From positions 25,048,603 to 25,112,602 of the forward strand of contig CM067067.1 of NCBI GenBank assembly GCA_033980235.1: a DNA stretch of 64,000 bases, written 5' to 3'. The DNA is from Diadema setosum. Its lineage: Eukaryota > Echinodermata > Echinoidea > Diadematoida > Diadematidae. Shown piece after piece: positions 35,965 to 47,652 of this stretch. The position numbers and the translations under genes were made by a program. The notes beneath the pieces were generated by a model. The model was given only the letters and a program-made list of their open reading frames with translations, was not told where the DNA came from and did not search any database. The first letter of the stretch is position 1; every line of letters begins with the position of its first letter.

Positions 35965-37891
35965 GAAAAGACATGTGCGTCATCTGATTTATAAAATGGG
36001 TAATTTTCTTGTCAAAAACCCATTTCTATCGTGTTACCCGATGACAAAATTACTGGATGCATTTCCTTTTGGCTTGCCGTAACGGGCATGCATACCCGTA
36101 CTTACAATTTTTACTGGATGCATGGCCAGCCATGCATCAGTTTTTACTGGACGCATGGCCAAGCTGAGTGCGCGAACGCTTGCTTTAGTGCGCGAACCTT
36201 TGTTACAAGTACGCGTACTCTTGCTAAGTGCGCGCTATAACATGTTTACCACTGTGACTCAGCGTTGGCGCGTGCGGCCAGTAAAAATCAACACATAGCT
36301 CTCGACCAATCAGATTGCAGGATTCTCGCTACCCATTCTATGATATGTAAATGGTGAATACAAGATTTTTGCACAAAGTGAAAGATAGAGGCGCTCTATT
36401 CAATGCGAGGAGCTGAGTGGAAAAATGCACCTCATCTTTTACTGAGTGTGAAATCTTGTTCCATTGCACAAGTAAAGTCCAAACACTATTTGTTTTATGC
36501 AACACCTTGGACGTCAACAGATGTGGTCCACATTGATTTTTGAATTCGGCACAAAAATGACAACTATTTTTCGTGGAAGGTGAGTGGGTGGCACAGTGCC
36601 GTCAGTAGTATGCGAAAGCGATCAGTCAAAGTTGTTGGTGGTGAAATGAGTGACTGAAACTGTGCTTGTGACTGATTTAGTGCACATGTCAAAGTTATGT
36701 ATATTATGACGTCAGAGGCATGCAATGGTGCAAAAACTATTAGTTGAGAATGAGTTTAGCACAGGAATCCATATAGATTGGTGACATCAGCTCTGCTCTA
36801 TCCATTTTTGCTACAACAAACTTGCACTGCTTAACAATGACAGTGTGCAATGGTACTTAGTGCACATCACATGATTAGCAATTGTCCAATTGAATAGCTA
36901 GAATGTTTTTGGTGTTTTATAATACCAGGTATATACAGGATACAGAAGCTTGAGTTTATACTAGGTGAGAGTTGGAAGTAGGGGGTAACTTTGAAACAGT
37001 TTAACTCTGTGTGTGTCATGGTGTAAACCTCATATGTGCCATATTATTCTGAGACTGTAATGCATGATCGATTCAGGAAAACATTCTCTTTTTTTCAAAG
37101 CTGTGTAACTTTTAATCAAAGTGTTTGTGCTAGAAATGCAGTACGGAAAAGTGGGACAGAAATTTGCAAGCTTTGTCGGGCTGTAAATTTATGAGAAAAC
37201 TTTGGATATGACGTTTTCAATGTACTGTGAAGTTAGCAAGTTGTCGACTGAGTTGGAGGTGCAAACATGGAACAAAAAGAGTTAAACCAAGATCCTTAAT
37301 AGCCGAGTAGGTTTTAAGTAATGTTTTCAGGTTTAATGAGCCCATTCAGACCCACAGATTCAAGAAATATGCCTGTGCATCCATATGTTTTATAAAGTGC
37401 GTACATAAAAATACTGAAATTTAAAGGTCCTGTTTACCTTTGGGAGCAGTGATTTAGAAAATGTTCAAGATATCCCATTGATGCATATGTGTAGGTCAGT
37501 TGTATCACAAAACATCCTACCATATAAAGTTTTTGCAGTAAAGCCTAAAATTTAAGGAGGTATCACTATTTTTCTTAATAAACCATAACTGTATACGGTT
37601 TAGTCTGGAAACATTTTTATTATAACTATTGTTCACATATTGTATATTTAACAATACTTACCATAAATTATACCGGTTGAAATTTTTACATTGGTTGTTT
37701 CTATCTCTAACTCACATTTTAGAACTAGTTTGAAGGACTAATGCCGGGTTTTTGTTTCATCTGCAAATGGTATTTATGCCTTTAAATTTTGCATATCTTG
37801 GCTCCTGGCGATATTCGCAATAATTTCATGCCCGCAAAAATATCTAGTTTTACAGTGTATGATCTAACATTACTATCACTCCATCTGCCAG
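35965..37891. other. Intron remainder with MITE
   Basis: CG-rich repeated words (GTGCGCGAA around 36168-36235) belong to an element of uncertain ends. A copy of the TTAACTC MITE is at 37001-37285. Near 37780-37868 is a degraded fragment like the TACTGTATAC family. Confidence 0.5.
37001..37285. mobile_element. MITE of the TTAACTCTTTATGTGCCA family, short copy 3
   Basis: The ends are TTAACTCTGTGTGTGTCATG and ...CATGGAACAAAAAGAGTTAA. The internal words GTGCCATATTATTCTGAG and TGACTGAGTT-like match the copy at 24238-24768. About half the length of the others, so internally deleted. Confidence 0.75.
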
Positions 37892-38084
37892 GCAAGGGTG
37901 TAAAGGACATTGATCGGGCCAAGGAGAAGTACAAGAAGAGTGTGATCAAGATGCACAAGGCCCACAACGAATACGTGCTGTCGCTGCGGGCCGCCGTTCT
38001 CCACCAAGAGCACTACCGCAACCACATCCTGCCCCGCCTCCTGGAGTGCCTCCAACAGACACAGGAGAGCCAGATAGCCCAGAT
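37892..38084 (+). CDS. fer: FER-like kinase, F-BAR exon 5
   Basis: The acceptor CCATCTGCCAG|GCAAGG and donor AGAT|GTGAGT bound 193 nt, phase 1 to 2, residues 163-226. DRAKEKYKKSVIKMHKAHNE matches the FER KAKERYDKATMKLHMLHNQ helix, followed by YVLSLRAAVLHQEHY, equivalent to YVLALKGAQLHQ. This is the most strongly conserved F-BAR segment in the window. Confidence 0.96.
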
Positions 38085-38451
38085 GTGAGTGGAGTCCTGT
38101 CTGTCTGCCTGTCTGTCTGTCTGTCTCTGTGTCAGTCAGTCTGTATGTCAGCCTGTGTGTCAGTCTGTCTGTCTGTCTGTCTGTCTCTCTGTCTGGCTGT
38201 CAGTCTGTTTGTCTATCTTTATTTTCTTTTGTCCATCCATCCTTCAGTTTGTATGTCCGTGTATCTGTCCATCTGTCCATTTGTTTTGGTCTATGTGTCC
38301 ATCTCTGTGTCTGTCTGTCTACTAGTCTGTCCATCTGTCTATTTGTTTTGGTCTATGTGTCCATCTCTGTGTCTGTCTGTCTACTAGTCTGTCCATCTGG
38401 ATCTGACTCTCTGTCTCCCCATATATGTATGTATGTATGTATGTATCTATC

Positions 38452-38482
<31 letters not shown>

Positions 38483-38943
38483 CTGTCTGTCTGTCTATCT
38501 ATCTGTCTGTCTGTGTCTTTCTCCCTGTCTATTTATCTATCTATCTATTTATCTATCTAGCTAGCTAGCTATCTATCTATCTGTGTCTATCTCCCTGTCT
38601 ATTTATCAATGTATTTGTCTGTACAACTATCAGTCCATGTTTCTGTTTGTCTGTCAATCTTTTTGTCTCTCTCTTTCTCTCTGTATTTTTTTAATTTTTC
38701 TTTGATTCATCTCACCTCAGATTTTATGTTGATTCATTTGTGCAACAAGTGTTCAGAAAATATTTGTAGTATGTTTTGTATTCGACAGTCTCTTAGCAGT
38801 AATCATAGTGCAAGATAATCTTATTTTTCTCACCTGTACTTTATTTTTCTGCAATTTCATGGGAGATGGAAGCCATGGATTTAGCTTCATGTCTCTCTCG
38901 ATTCATTTGTGTATTTTTATTTGTCTCTCTTCGTTTTATGAAG
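38085..38943. other. Intron dominated by tetranucleotide repeats
   Basis: See 38096-38640 for the repeat. The remaining 300 nt is T-rich up to the acceptor at 38941-38943. Confidence 0.7.
38096..38640. repeat. CTGT/CTAT tetranucleotide array
   Basis: CTGT and CTAT units with TGTA and GTCAGT variants run for over 500 nt, starting about 12 nt after the donor at 38085. A near-identical ~70-nt block recurs (about 38270-38330 and 38335-38397). All long frames over it are artefacts. Confidence 0.95.
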
Positions 38944-39081
38944 GAAACAAATCTTGGTGGAGCACTGCAACCTGATCAACACAGCATCGGGAAAGTTCCA
39001 GTCACACTACAAAGCCATCATGCAGAAAATGGTGGAGATCAGACCAGACAAAGAATACGTCAAATTCGTAGAAAACTACAG
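38944..39081 (+). CDS. fer: FER-like kinase, F-BAR exon 6 (end of F-BAR)
   Basis: The acceptor TCTTCGTTTTATGAAG|G and donor ACAG|GTTTGC bound 138 nt, phase 2 to 2, residues 227-272. Spliced to the previous exon it reads QIAQMKQILVEHCN, then HYKAIMQKMVEIRPDKEYVK. This aligns with the family's last F-BAR helix and its ..VEQIDP..EY..F motif. The acceptor is weak-looking (TGAAG) but has a good pyrimidine tract. Confidence 0.92.
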
Positions 39082-39809
<728 letters not shown>

Positions 39810-39932
39810 AATGGAGCCGCTCCCCATGGACACCTACCAGTTTGATGGCTCACCGCTGGAGGAGTTTCCCGACGACCTCAAAGAAGACACAATAGTACTC
39901 GACACGCTCACCATTGAAGCGATACAACATTC
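39810..39932 (+). CDS. fer: FER-like kinase, F-BAR to FX linker exon
   Basis: The acceptor GACCCACCAG|A and donor TTC|GTAAGT bound 123 nt, phase 2 to 2, residues 273-313. MEPLPMDTYQFDGSPLEEFP is less conserved linker, then DTIVLDTLTIEAIQHS, matching the acidic/EI..N.LTAESL region that opens the coiled-coil extension in FER. Placement rests on phase and on flanking exons more than on identity. Confidence 0.9.
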
Positions 39933-40097
39933 GTAAGTGGACTTTGTGTTGTTGTTGTTGTTTCTTTGGTTGCAATGAGCGTATGATTCTAAGTTACATT
40001 CAGGGATTTCCTCTCATTTTTGTTTTACTCATGAAGAATTGTCCGATTTGAACATTTCGTGAAGCACGTAGAGTACTTTTTGCTCTTCTATGCAGCA

Positions 40098-40488
40098 TTA
40101 AAGGGTGTGTACAGTTTTGGTCGAGGTGAGGATTTAGCTTTTAACGTTTTGCGAGATATTCAGAAACCACTCTATGAGATGGCAAAGAGTATGCAATTCT
40201 AAGGCGTATTAAAAATTTATTTGATGAAAATCAGTTTTCAAATGGCTGAGATATCAAAAAACAAGGTGAAACAAAGAGATCCTAATAAAGTTGTGGCCTG
40301 TCGCCTTTTATTATTATCACTTTTTTTGATATCTCAGCCATTTGAAAACCAATTTTCATTAAATAAACATTGAATCTTTCTTAAAATTACATGCTCTTTC
40401 ATATTTCATAAGAGGTTTCTCATTATCTCACTTAGGAATGTTTAAAACATGAATCCCCACCTCAACAAGTACTGTACAGTCCCTTTAA
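40098..40488. mobile_element. ~390-bp palindromic MITE, TTAAAGGG family, copy 3
   Basis: The ends TTAAAGGGTGTGTACAGT and ACTGTACAGTCCCTTTAA are near-perfect complements. Arms share AAATGGCTGAGATATC and GATATCTCAGCCATTT at the centre. Confidence 0.88.
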
Positions 40489-40541
40489 AGTAAAAAAATA
40501 CAGACACAGATATCATAGGCATACATGTACATGACTTCCCT

Positions 40542-40960
40542 GTAAAAGCGATGGTGTAGTTTTGGTTGAGATGGGGCTGCAGATTATTATTCATTGTATT
40601 ACTTTTTTATTTGGTGAGATAATGAGAAAGTACTTGAAAAATATGAAATCGTGCACAATTCTAAAAGGAAATCAAAGTGTATTTGATGAAAATTGATTTT
40701 GAAATGGCTGAAAAGTAGTCCTGATGAACGTTAGGGCCAACCTTTTATTAGGACCATTTTGTTTTTGGATATCTCGGCTACTTCAAAACAGATTTTCATC
40801 AAATACACCATATATAGTATAATTATGAAAGAGTGTACAATTCTCAGAGAAATCCAAATTTAATTTGATAACAATCAGTTTTGATATGGCTGAGATATCC
40901 AAAAACGAAGGTGTCCTAATAAAAGGCAGGACCCACCTTCATTTGAATGCCTTTATTGAT
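40542..40960. mobile_element. Palindromic MITE, TTAAAGGG family, diverged copy 4
   Basis: It shares GATGGTGTAGTTTTGGTTGA, TTTGATGAAAATTGATTTTG and GGATATCTCGGC with the family. The right end is rearranged and lacks a clear CCCTTTAA. Confidence 0.65.
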
Positions 40961-41242
40961 ATCAACTATCTGTCTGTTCCCATGTTTGTTTATTTGTTTT
41001 TTCATGCAGAGCAATAGTTTAAAAGCATCTATTGAATTATGCATTGTAGCCTTTGACTAGCATTTACGACTTCAGCAGAAAAAAGAAAATAAATGTGCAC
41101 TTGGATTCCAACAGATGTTTAAATTAAAGATGATTTTTCCCTGAAGATGCACATGGGATATTCCAGTTGAGGGATCCTGTAATTTCACAAGAGGATTAAT
41201 GTTAAACATCAAACATTCTAGGTGAATGAATTCATTGGTACA

Positions 41243-41673
41243 TGGGTGTATGCAAGGGGGGGTCAGGAGGGTCGTACGACCCCCCCCCCCCCCCCCCCCA
41301 AATTTTCAGAAGGTCCACTTTTTGTAAAAGACATTTTTGTTTTTTGAGGGCTTTTTACTCTATATAGGCCTACAACAGGGAAAAAAAGTGACCGGTGTTC
41401 CAGCAAATTGTCAAAAACCTCGTAAATTTCGTAACTTATATTTAATATGCCATAATTTACCTTATTTCTAAGCCGCACTGCCATGCCGAAAAAGTCACTT
41501 TTGTATGCACCAAATGGCCCCATTTTAAGATATAAATTCAGAAACTCCCTACCGTGGGAGGGGGACACTCCCCTCCCACACCCTCCCCCCGCTCAGTCGC
41601 TCCGCTCCCTCGCAAAGGTAAAGGTCCAAGAATTTTGATTACGACCCCTCAGAAAAAATCCTGGATACACCCC
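41243..41673. mobile_element. MITE with GGGTGTATGCAAGG ends and a 20-nt C run
   Basis: The left end GGGTGTATGCAAGGGGGGGT and right end ending GGATACACCCC are inverted, followed inward by GGGTCGTACGACC and TACGACCCCTC. A poly-C run is at 41280-41299. Confidence 0.7.
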
Positions 41674-42225
41674 TGTGGTATCTGCACCCTTGTGGGATTT
41701 CTAGATGGTACCATAAATCACAAGATAGTAGTGTTTGCTGATGTTTAAATAGATCTATGATTATCATCCACATTCTTCCTAAAATTTGTGTTTGTCTGTA
41801 CATGGGCTAGGAAGTTTTTCCTAACGAGTGTTTGTTTCTGTAACAGTGACAGCTGATGCTTCAAGAGTGCCATCAATCAGGGTAAAAAGCTGAAAGTTTC
41901 TCTGTTGGCATGTCACGTTGTCCAGCCAGTGGCTTGTCAGTGCGGAATGTCTTTGCCATCGTCTGTAGTGGTGCACCTATGTTTCCGCGTTGCTGTGGCA
42001 TTGCAGCGTGATTTTTGACATGCCCTCATGCTGCCATGATGTAGCAGCAGACATTAAAGACATTGTTTCAAGATGTTTTCAGGGTGGACAAATATGAGCT
42101 ATACATTATCATGGGTCATAAATGATCTTGATGTCTCGGAACGCCAAGAAAACTGCAATAAAAGGTGCATTTTAAGAAGAGTTCAAGATATTTTATTCAA
42201 ATTCATGAATTCTTGAGCTGTTTTT

Positions 42226-42299
42226 ATTGCAAGTGATTGACAAATTGCTCTACATTCACTGTAACGTCGATATAAGGCAATTTGCCAATCAATTGCAAT
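42226..42299. repeat. Small hairpin (TTGCAA..GATTGACAAATTGC family)
   Basis: The arms ATTGCAAGTGATTGACAAAT and its near complement TTTGCCAATCAATTGCAAT enclose about 30 nt. Confidence 0.75.
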
Positions 42300-43894
42300 T
42301 AGAAATTTTATGTCTGTGAAAATGTAAACTTCAACATCATAACTACTTCTTGTCCAAACTTTGAAGTCTAGGATTTCTTGAAGTCTCAATCAAGCATGTA
42401 ATTTTGTTATGTGGTTGAAGTCAGTCCGTGCTTGTGATTATTTTTCCAGCCTTGTAAATTCTGTGTATCTGTGATGTTCATATACTAGACAGTGTTGTGT
42501 CATGGTTTTTACTTACGTGATGTGTAGTACCACAGGTATTAAAGATGAAAAAACATTTTCAAGCATGTGTTCTTACTGGTGTAGATGATGATTTATCAGT
42601 GATGTCACATCATTGAGATACAGCCTGTTTGTATGAGTGTGATTATGTACCTGGTGTGTGCCAACCAGTCCAGTCATTCATAATAGCACTCAAGCCGTAG
42701 ACTGCTGTGACCATGTCAACTTTAAATAATAATTCAAAGCAGCTTTATGGTAGTGTAGTCTAAGTGGCAAACTTGTGTTGTGTCTTGCATGAAGACCGGC
42801 CCATGGAAACGAAGCGCTCACGACCCCAGTGAGTTTTCCTGCACGCTAGACATGCTTTTTGTAATATATGCTCATGCAGTGTGCTATATGTTTATATGTT
42901 TCATGTATTCTTCACTATTTCAGTATTTAGCTTTCTCTCATTGAATATAAATACAGACCTAAAAAGTGTGAGTGGTGTATAAATGCAAGCATATTGTATT
43001 GGCATGCTCACAATTTGTAATGTGACACCTTTGCTTACATTCATCAATTTGTAGTTTGGTTGTTTTTCTCTGAGTTCACTGTATATACCTGTTAAGTGTG
43101 ACTGACTTTCAATACTATATTTTCATACTTTATCTAGACATCCATCGAGATTTGTTTCCTTTTCAACAAACTTGTATAGATAAAGTAATCTCCACCACCT
43201 CCTCACCCAGCCAAATGTTCTTGTAGTCTGTATGTAACTTGTAATAAACACAGTTGATTTTCACATAGGCTCATTTCATTGAATGCAGCTCAGTTTAATA
43301 ATGAATTTCAGTTAATATGTCACATTCCTCAAATTTTTTCCCAAAAAAAAGACTGATGTGATATCTGTTTATTAATGGTATCAATAACAGCTAACCCTGC
43401 AAAAAGAAACAAGGATTCTGGAGAAAGCAAAAATATTAGGAGAAAACAAGCATATGTTATGTGTTTGATTCCTGTGATGCAGATCAAACAGCCATGAGTG
43501 AGTGCATGGTGGATAGTAATGCATTGGTTTGCATTTCTTGAGTATACCCCCTTTCCACAGAGATTTTTTTTTCCCCTCTTAGGCCACTTGTCAGAAGCAA
43601 AGCTTTTTTGATTTCCGGTCACCAACCGCAGTGTATCGGATCACAGTCTGATGATCGCAGGACTTGTGTTGGTTGACTATCAGGTCAGTGTCAGACATGT
43701 CAGTGGGTGGTCCAATGAGGCAAGATCATCCAGTGAGGATGATGTGTGACATTTCTTACACTGACCTAGTAGTCGTCCAACGCAAGTCGAATTCCTCAGA
43801 CTGTGATCCGATATACTTCGGTGGGTGGCCAGAAAGCAACAGACTTTGGTTGAGATGAGTGACTGATGAGAAGAAAATCTCTGTAGAATGGTGG

Positions 43895-44521
43895 TACAGT
43901 ATTCATCGCATAATCGGGACAGGTTGGGAGTAGCAAACACGGCCCCTTTAAGTGGGGTGCCCGATTTCACGATGAGCACTCACCATACACTAACGGCATA
44001 CGACATGTACATGCAGTGCACACACACACACACACACACATGCATACTGACGTACTGTACATGTACATGAATACACAACCACGCCACCCCTCGGCGCGAC
44101 CCTCTAGCTCTCCCTGCACATGGCTTTGCTTATTGATTATGTAGGGGAGAAGAATGTTCACGAAAGCATGCGTTTCGCAATGGCATGGATACTTATACAC
44201 GGCGCTTTCGTGGCTATGCATGTACGTGTACTGGATGGACGGAGGTCAAAACACACCAGTCTGAAGATTGCTTTGTAAGTTCGATGTAAACGACAACTGA
44301 TAGGGAATCTTTGAAATATTGTTGTGGTATTTTGGTAGATTTTTTTGTGTAAAATATCAACAAAATCAAAGATCGCTTGAAGGAAAATTGTCCCGTTTAT
44401 CAGAGGTCCCCGCCCGATTATCCAGTGAAAATAACATGCATTGGAAATGTTTCTGGGAAGCGTATGTCATTTAAGCGAGGTTCCCGATTATCAGATGCCC
44501 GATTACGCGATGAATACTGTA
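43895..44521. mobile_element. 627-bp MITE with TACAGTATTCATCGC ends, adjacent to an exon
   Basis: The left end TACAGTATTCATCGCATAAT and right end ATTACGCGATGAATACTGTA are inverted. CCCGATTATC words recur near both ends. It ends 86 nt before the exon at 44608, so only the acceptor and branch-point stretch separates them. Confidence 0.85.
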
Positions 44522-44607
44522 GTACCATACATTAACCCTCAGATGATGAGTTCTTACTTGGCATCACTTCAGCCGTTTTCTTCCTCAATGTTCATGTCTT
44601 ACACCAG

Positions 44608-44739
44608 ACACTCTTCCCTGGAGGAGCAGCTGAAGGCGACGAGGGCAAAGCTGGTTGACAAGAAGCAGGAGCTGAAGAATCTGGATGAGGAGATCAGGGC
44701 AATCCCTGCCTCACCCAAAGAAGAGAGTGCCATGCTTGA
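44608..44739 (+). CDS. fer: FER-like kinase, coiled-coil (FX-like) exon
   Basis: The acceptor TTACACCAG|A and donor CTTGA|GTAAGA bound 132 nt, phase 2 to 2, residues 314-357. EEQLKATRAKLVDKKQELKN is a heptad-rich helix matching the FX region of FER/FES (LAEELTQTQQMLLNKEEAVL type). In the family this extension binds phosphatidic acid and promotes oligomerisation. The open frame upstream of the acceptor is intron. Confidence 0.93.
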
Positions 44740-44783
44740 GTAAGAACAAGCCGTACCTTAATCCATGGTCATGAGGGTGACGC

Positions 44784-44982
44784 AACATTTGCTCCTGCGA
44801 CAATTGCTCTGGTCTTATTTTCTCCAAGGACTCGGGGTTAGGGTTTGGGTTATGATAGGATTTTTACGTTTAGTTAGATATTGGGATGAGGATTAGAGTT
44901 AGGGTTATGTTTGTCGGTAGAATTTATATTTGGCTTAGCATGCAGATATTTCATGGCAGCAATCGTTGCAGGAGCAAATGTT
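44784..44982. mobile_element. ~200-bp MITE with AACATTTGCTCC ends and telomere-like interior
   Basis: The left end AACATTTGCTCCTGCGACAA and right end TTGCAGGAGCAAATGTT are inverted (25 nt). The interior has GGGTTAGGGTTTGGGTTA and TTAGAGTTAGGGTT, resembling degenerate TTAGGG repeats. Confidence 0.8.
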
Positions 44983-45099
44983 ATGGAACCGGTCAGGAGA
45001 AATATTTTTCCTTCCCCCTCCCCATCCCCATTCCCCACCCCCCCCCCCCCCCCCCATAGACTCACTAGCAAAACAGTATACAAATAATGACTCCTATGA

Positions 45100-45222
45100 G
45101 GGGCACAATTAAAATTATGGGCCCAAGGTGATGTGAAAACCATGACAATGCCCGAAGCAAAGCTGAGGGCATGGTTATGGTTTTCACATCACCGAGGGCC
45201 GACATAATTTTAACTGTGCCCC
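45100..45222. repeat. Inverted repeat, GGGGCACAATTAAAATTATG arms
   Basis: The left arm pairs with CATAATTTTAACTGTGCCCC at the right. An inner arm pair GTGATGTGAAAACCATGAC / GGTTATGGTTTTCACATCAC surrounds a GAAGCAAAGCTGAG loop. Likely one arm of a larger element (CCAATCAGATGAGAGG near 45527). Confidence 0.75.
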
Positions 45223-46536
45223 GAATATCAAGCTGTCATTATTTGTTTTATATACCGAGAATATAGATTCCAAAATATAGATACCAAAAATATAGATTCT
45301 AGTCTCTTTTACAGCACTCGTAATCATGACAACGCTGATCGACAGCGCGGCGGTCGTATCATTGGTGCGTATTATGAGTGATCTATGTGTACGGGGTTGC
45401 GACTGTCTCCAATTTCGTCCAAACCTATTTACAGGGCACAGTTGATTCTATGCCCCGGGCACAGTAAATCATGACGTCATTTTGATCAAAAATGCTGCAC
45501 AGCTATTTTCATGACTCCACTTTTAACCAATCAGATGAGAGGAATCTATATATGAGGTATATAATAGATTCTGTGAAAGTCTGCAAAATACCCGCAATAC
45601 AGTTCACTTCACTTCTTACAATGGAGAAGCTGATATCCTTACCCTTTGTTTTGTTTTTCTTTTTTAATGAGTAGGACACAAGGACATGGGCTTTTCCCCT
45701 CCCCCCTCATAATGCAAAATATTTGTTCTGAATGTGTCATGGCAAAATGTGTGGGCAAAACTCTGTTTCTAATGCCACTTGAACTATTTTGGGACAGTCT
45801 CGAGTTTGGTGTGAGCAGACTTGAACCAGTACAAGTGATGCGGTCCGATCTATTTCTTTTTTCTGAACGTGCACGAGAGGAAAAAATTGTTTGAGGAGAG
45901 GTTTGAGATGGGTCAGAGAGTGTGAAATATTGCATGTTCTTCTGTATACTGTGCCTATACATACATACAGCACTCAGGTAAACTTTATGTGAAAGAGAAG
46001 TGCGTCGTCTCTGGCAAATTATGCGAGGGGTAGTTTGTTAACCATGACAACAGAGTTTGTTTTGATGGATGTGTAGGTGGATGTGTTATTGACAGCATAA
46101 ACAAACTTTTACCTCTTGTATTGCACCCCAAACGGGAGATCGTTGTATTGTTAAAATTTTAGCTATTGAAATGCACTTTGTCCACTCAAAGAGCATTGTG
46201 TGCCTGGTTTGTTGACGCTGTGCTCGAACATTGAGTGCATGGATTAATCCCTACCCATGAGATGATATTGTGACATGCCCACTGACTTTACAGGACCAAC
46301 CACTTTAAACAGACTGTGAGTTAAACCTTTTTGTGCCAGGGACTTTGAACAGCGTGTACGAATGCTATATGGGGTCTGATGCAAAGAGTTAATGGGGTCA
46401 GACACAAAGGGTTAATTGTTTCTGAAAGTGGATTGGTAGACTTGGCAAAGGATTGTAGTGATGTTTCAGACAATATGGAGGTTACAGAAACATAGTGGTC
46501 CTATGTGTTCACTGTGTTGCATACTCCAGCATAGCG

Positions 46537-46756
46537 CTATATCCTAGACCTTAGTTTGATTTGTATGAGTGCAGATCATGCAAATGATTTTGCATGACAG
46601 TGGCGTAGAAACTGAAACAGCTGAGCGCTGTTTCGAGGTTCATAAAGTCATAAATGCTATGTCCTTGGAGCTTGGTTTAATCTTCATGATTGAAGAATCA
46701 TGCAAATGATTTTACATGACAGTGACATAGAAACTGAAACAGCCAAATGCTTGTAG
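46537..46756. repeat. Imperfect tandem duplication, ~120-bp unit
   Basis: Two units, each with CATGCAAATGATTTT followed by CATGACAGTG and AGAAACTGAAACAGC. Octamer ATGCAAAT occurs at 46578-46585 and 46700-46707. Confidence 0.85.
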
Positions 46757-47234
46757 TAAGTGGATTTGTTTAAAATAGAATAGAAAAAAAAAGAAAACTC
46801 ACAAAGTAGGGATATACATGGCAGGTGGTGGTTGCATTTGTCAAGTCAAATCGAATTGTGCAAACACTACGCACATGAGATGTTTGTTTCTCTGGTGATG
46901 TGTCAAGTTAAGAACAGCTGTATTCATGATCCAGAACACAGAGGGTGTGTACTGTTTGCATGAAGTAAAGGACCATGAAGGCAAGATTATGTGCCTTCAT
47001 TAGAACTTGATTGTGCATGTCTTGTGCATATATTGCAGTTCAAAATTTCAGGTAGTTCAATCCATTCATCCACTAAACTTCCCAGATGATCATGATGAGA
47101 TGTAATTGATTGTGAGATAGTTCCATTAATTGCATGTGAGAAGCTAGTCATATACAGTATGTAGCAAACCTAAGGTTTATCATAACAGTCTTTAGAAAAT
47201 GTCTGTGAATGTTCTCAGTCATCCATGTAAAGTA

Positions 47235-47652
47235 GATCATGAACTATATCAGTAAATCTGGTCAACTGGACTTTACTTTTATTTTGGAGTAGCAACGTTT
47301 CATGTCCTCTTCGTGACGCTTTATCAGGCCGACTGATCTTTGACAGCAATTGGTTGTTGACCCATGACAGGGTTTGGGAATTATGAAAAGCGCCGAAGAA
47401 TCTTCTGAACTGCCGGATTATAGGCTCGGCTAGATTGTGTCACAGGCCCTCTCCTCAGTTTATGGCTGGCTCCTCCCTTTTTACATAGATAGACTCTTTA
47501 ACTCCCCTCTTGAACCACCATGCCTCAAGATTTAAGATGACAATTGCCGCCAAAGATCAGACGGCCTGATGAAGCGTCCCGGAGAGGACGTGAATCGTCA
47601 CTATTCCAAAATAAGTCCAGTTGACTAGATTTACTGATGTAGTTCATGGTCT
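47235..47652. mobile_element. ~415-bp element with ~105-bp inverted ends
   Basis: CATGAACTATATCAGTAAAT... TTTTATTTTGGAGTAGCAAC on the left is matched by the complement of the segment 47550-47650 on the right (TCAACTGGACTT, CGTCCTCTCC, AGGCCGTCTGATCTTTG). The arms are about 85-90% alike by eye. Confidence 0.8.

Larger units (their letters stand above)
39933..44607. other. Intron with several MITEs
   Basis: MITEs occur at 40098-40488, 40542-40960, 41243-41673 and 43895-44521, and a small hairpin at 42226-42299. The rest is unique AT-rich DNA, with a (CA)n at about 44019-44041. Confidence 0.6.

Noticed and set aside
38046..38560. Plus-strand Cys/Val/Ser/Leu frames of 78-143 residues
   Set aside because: Translation of the CTGT/CTAT tetranucleotide array just after an exon donor.
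43664..43980. Opposing short open frames on both strands
   Set aside because: They straddle a fold-back stretch and the start of the 43895 MITE; no coding character on either strand.
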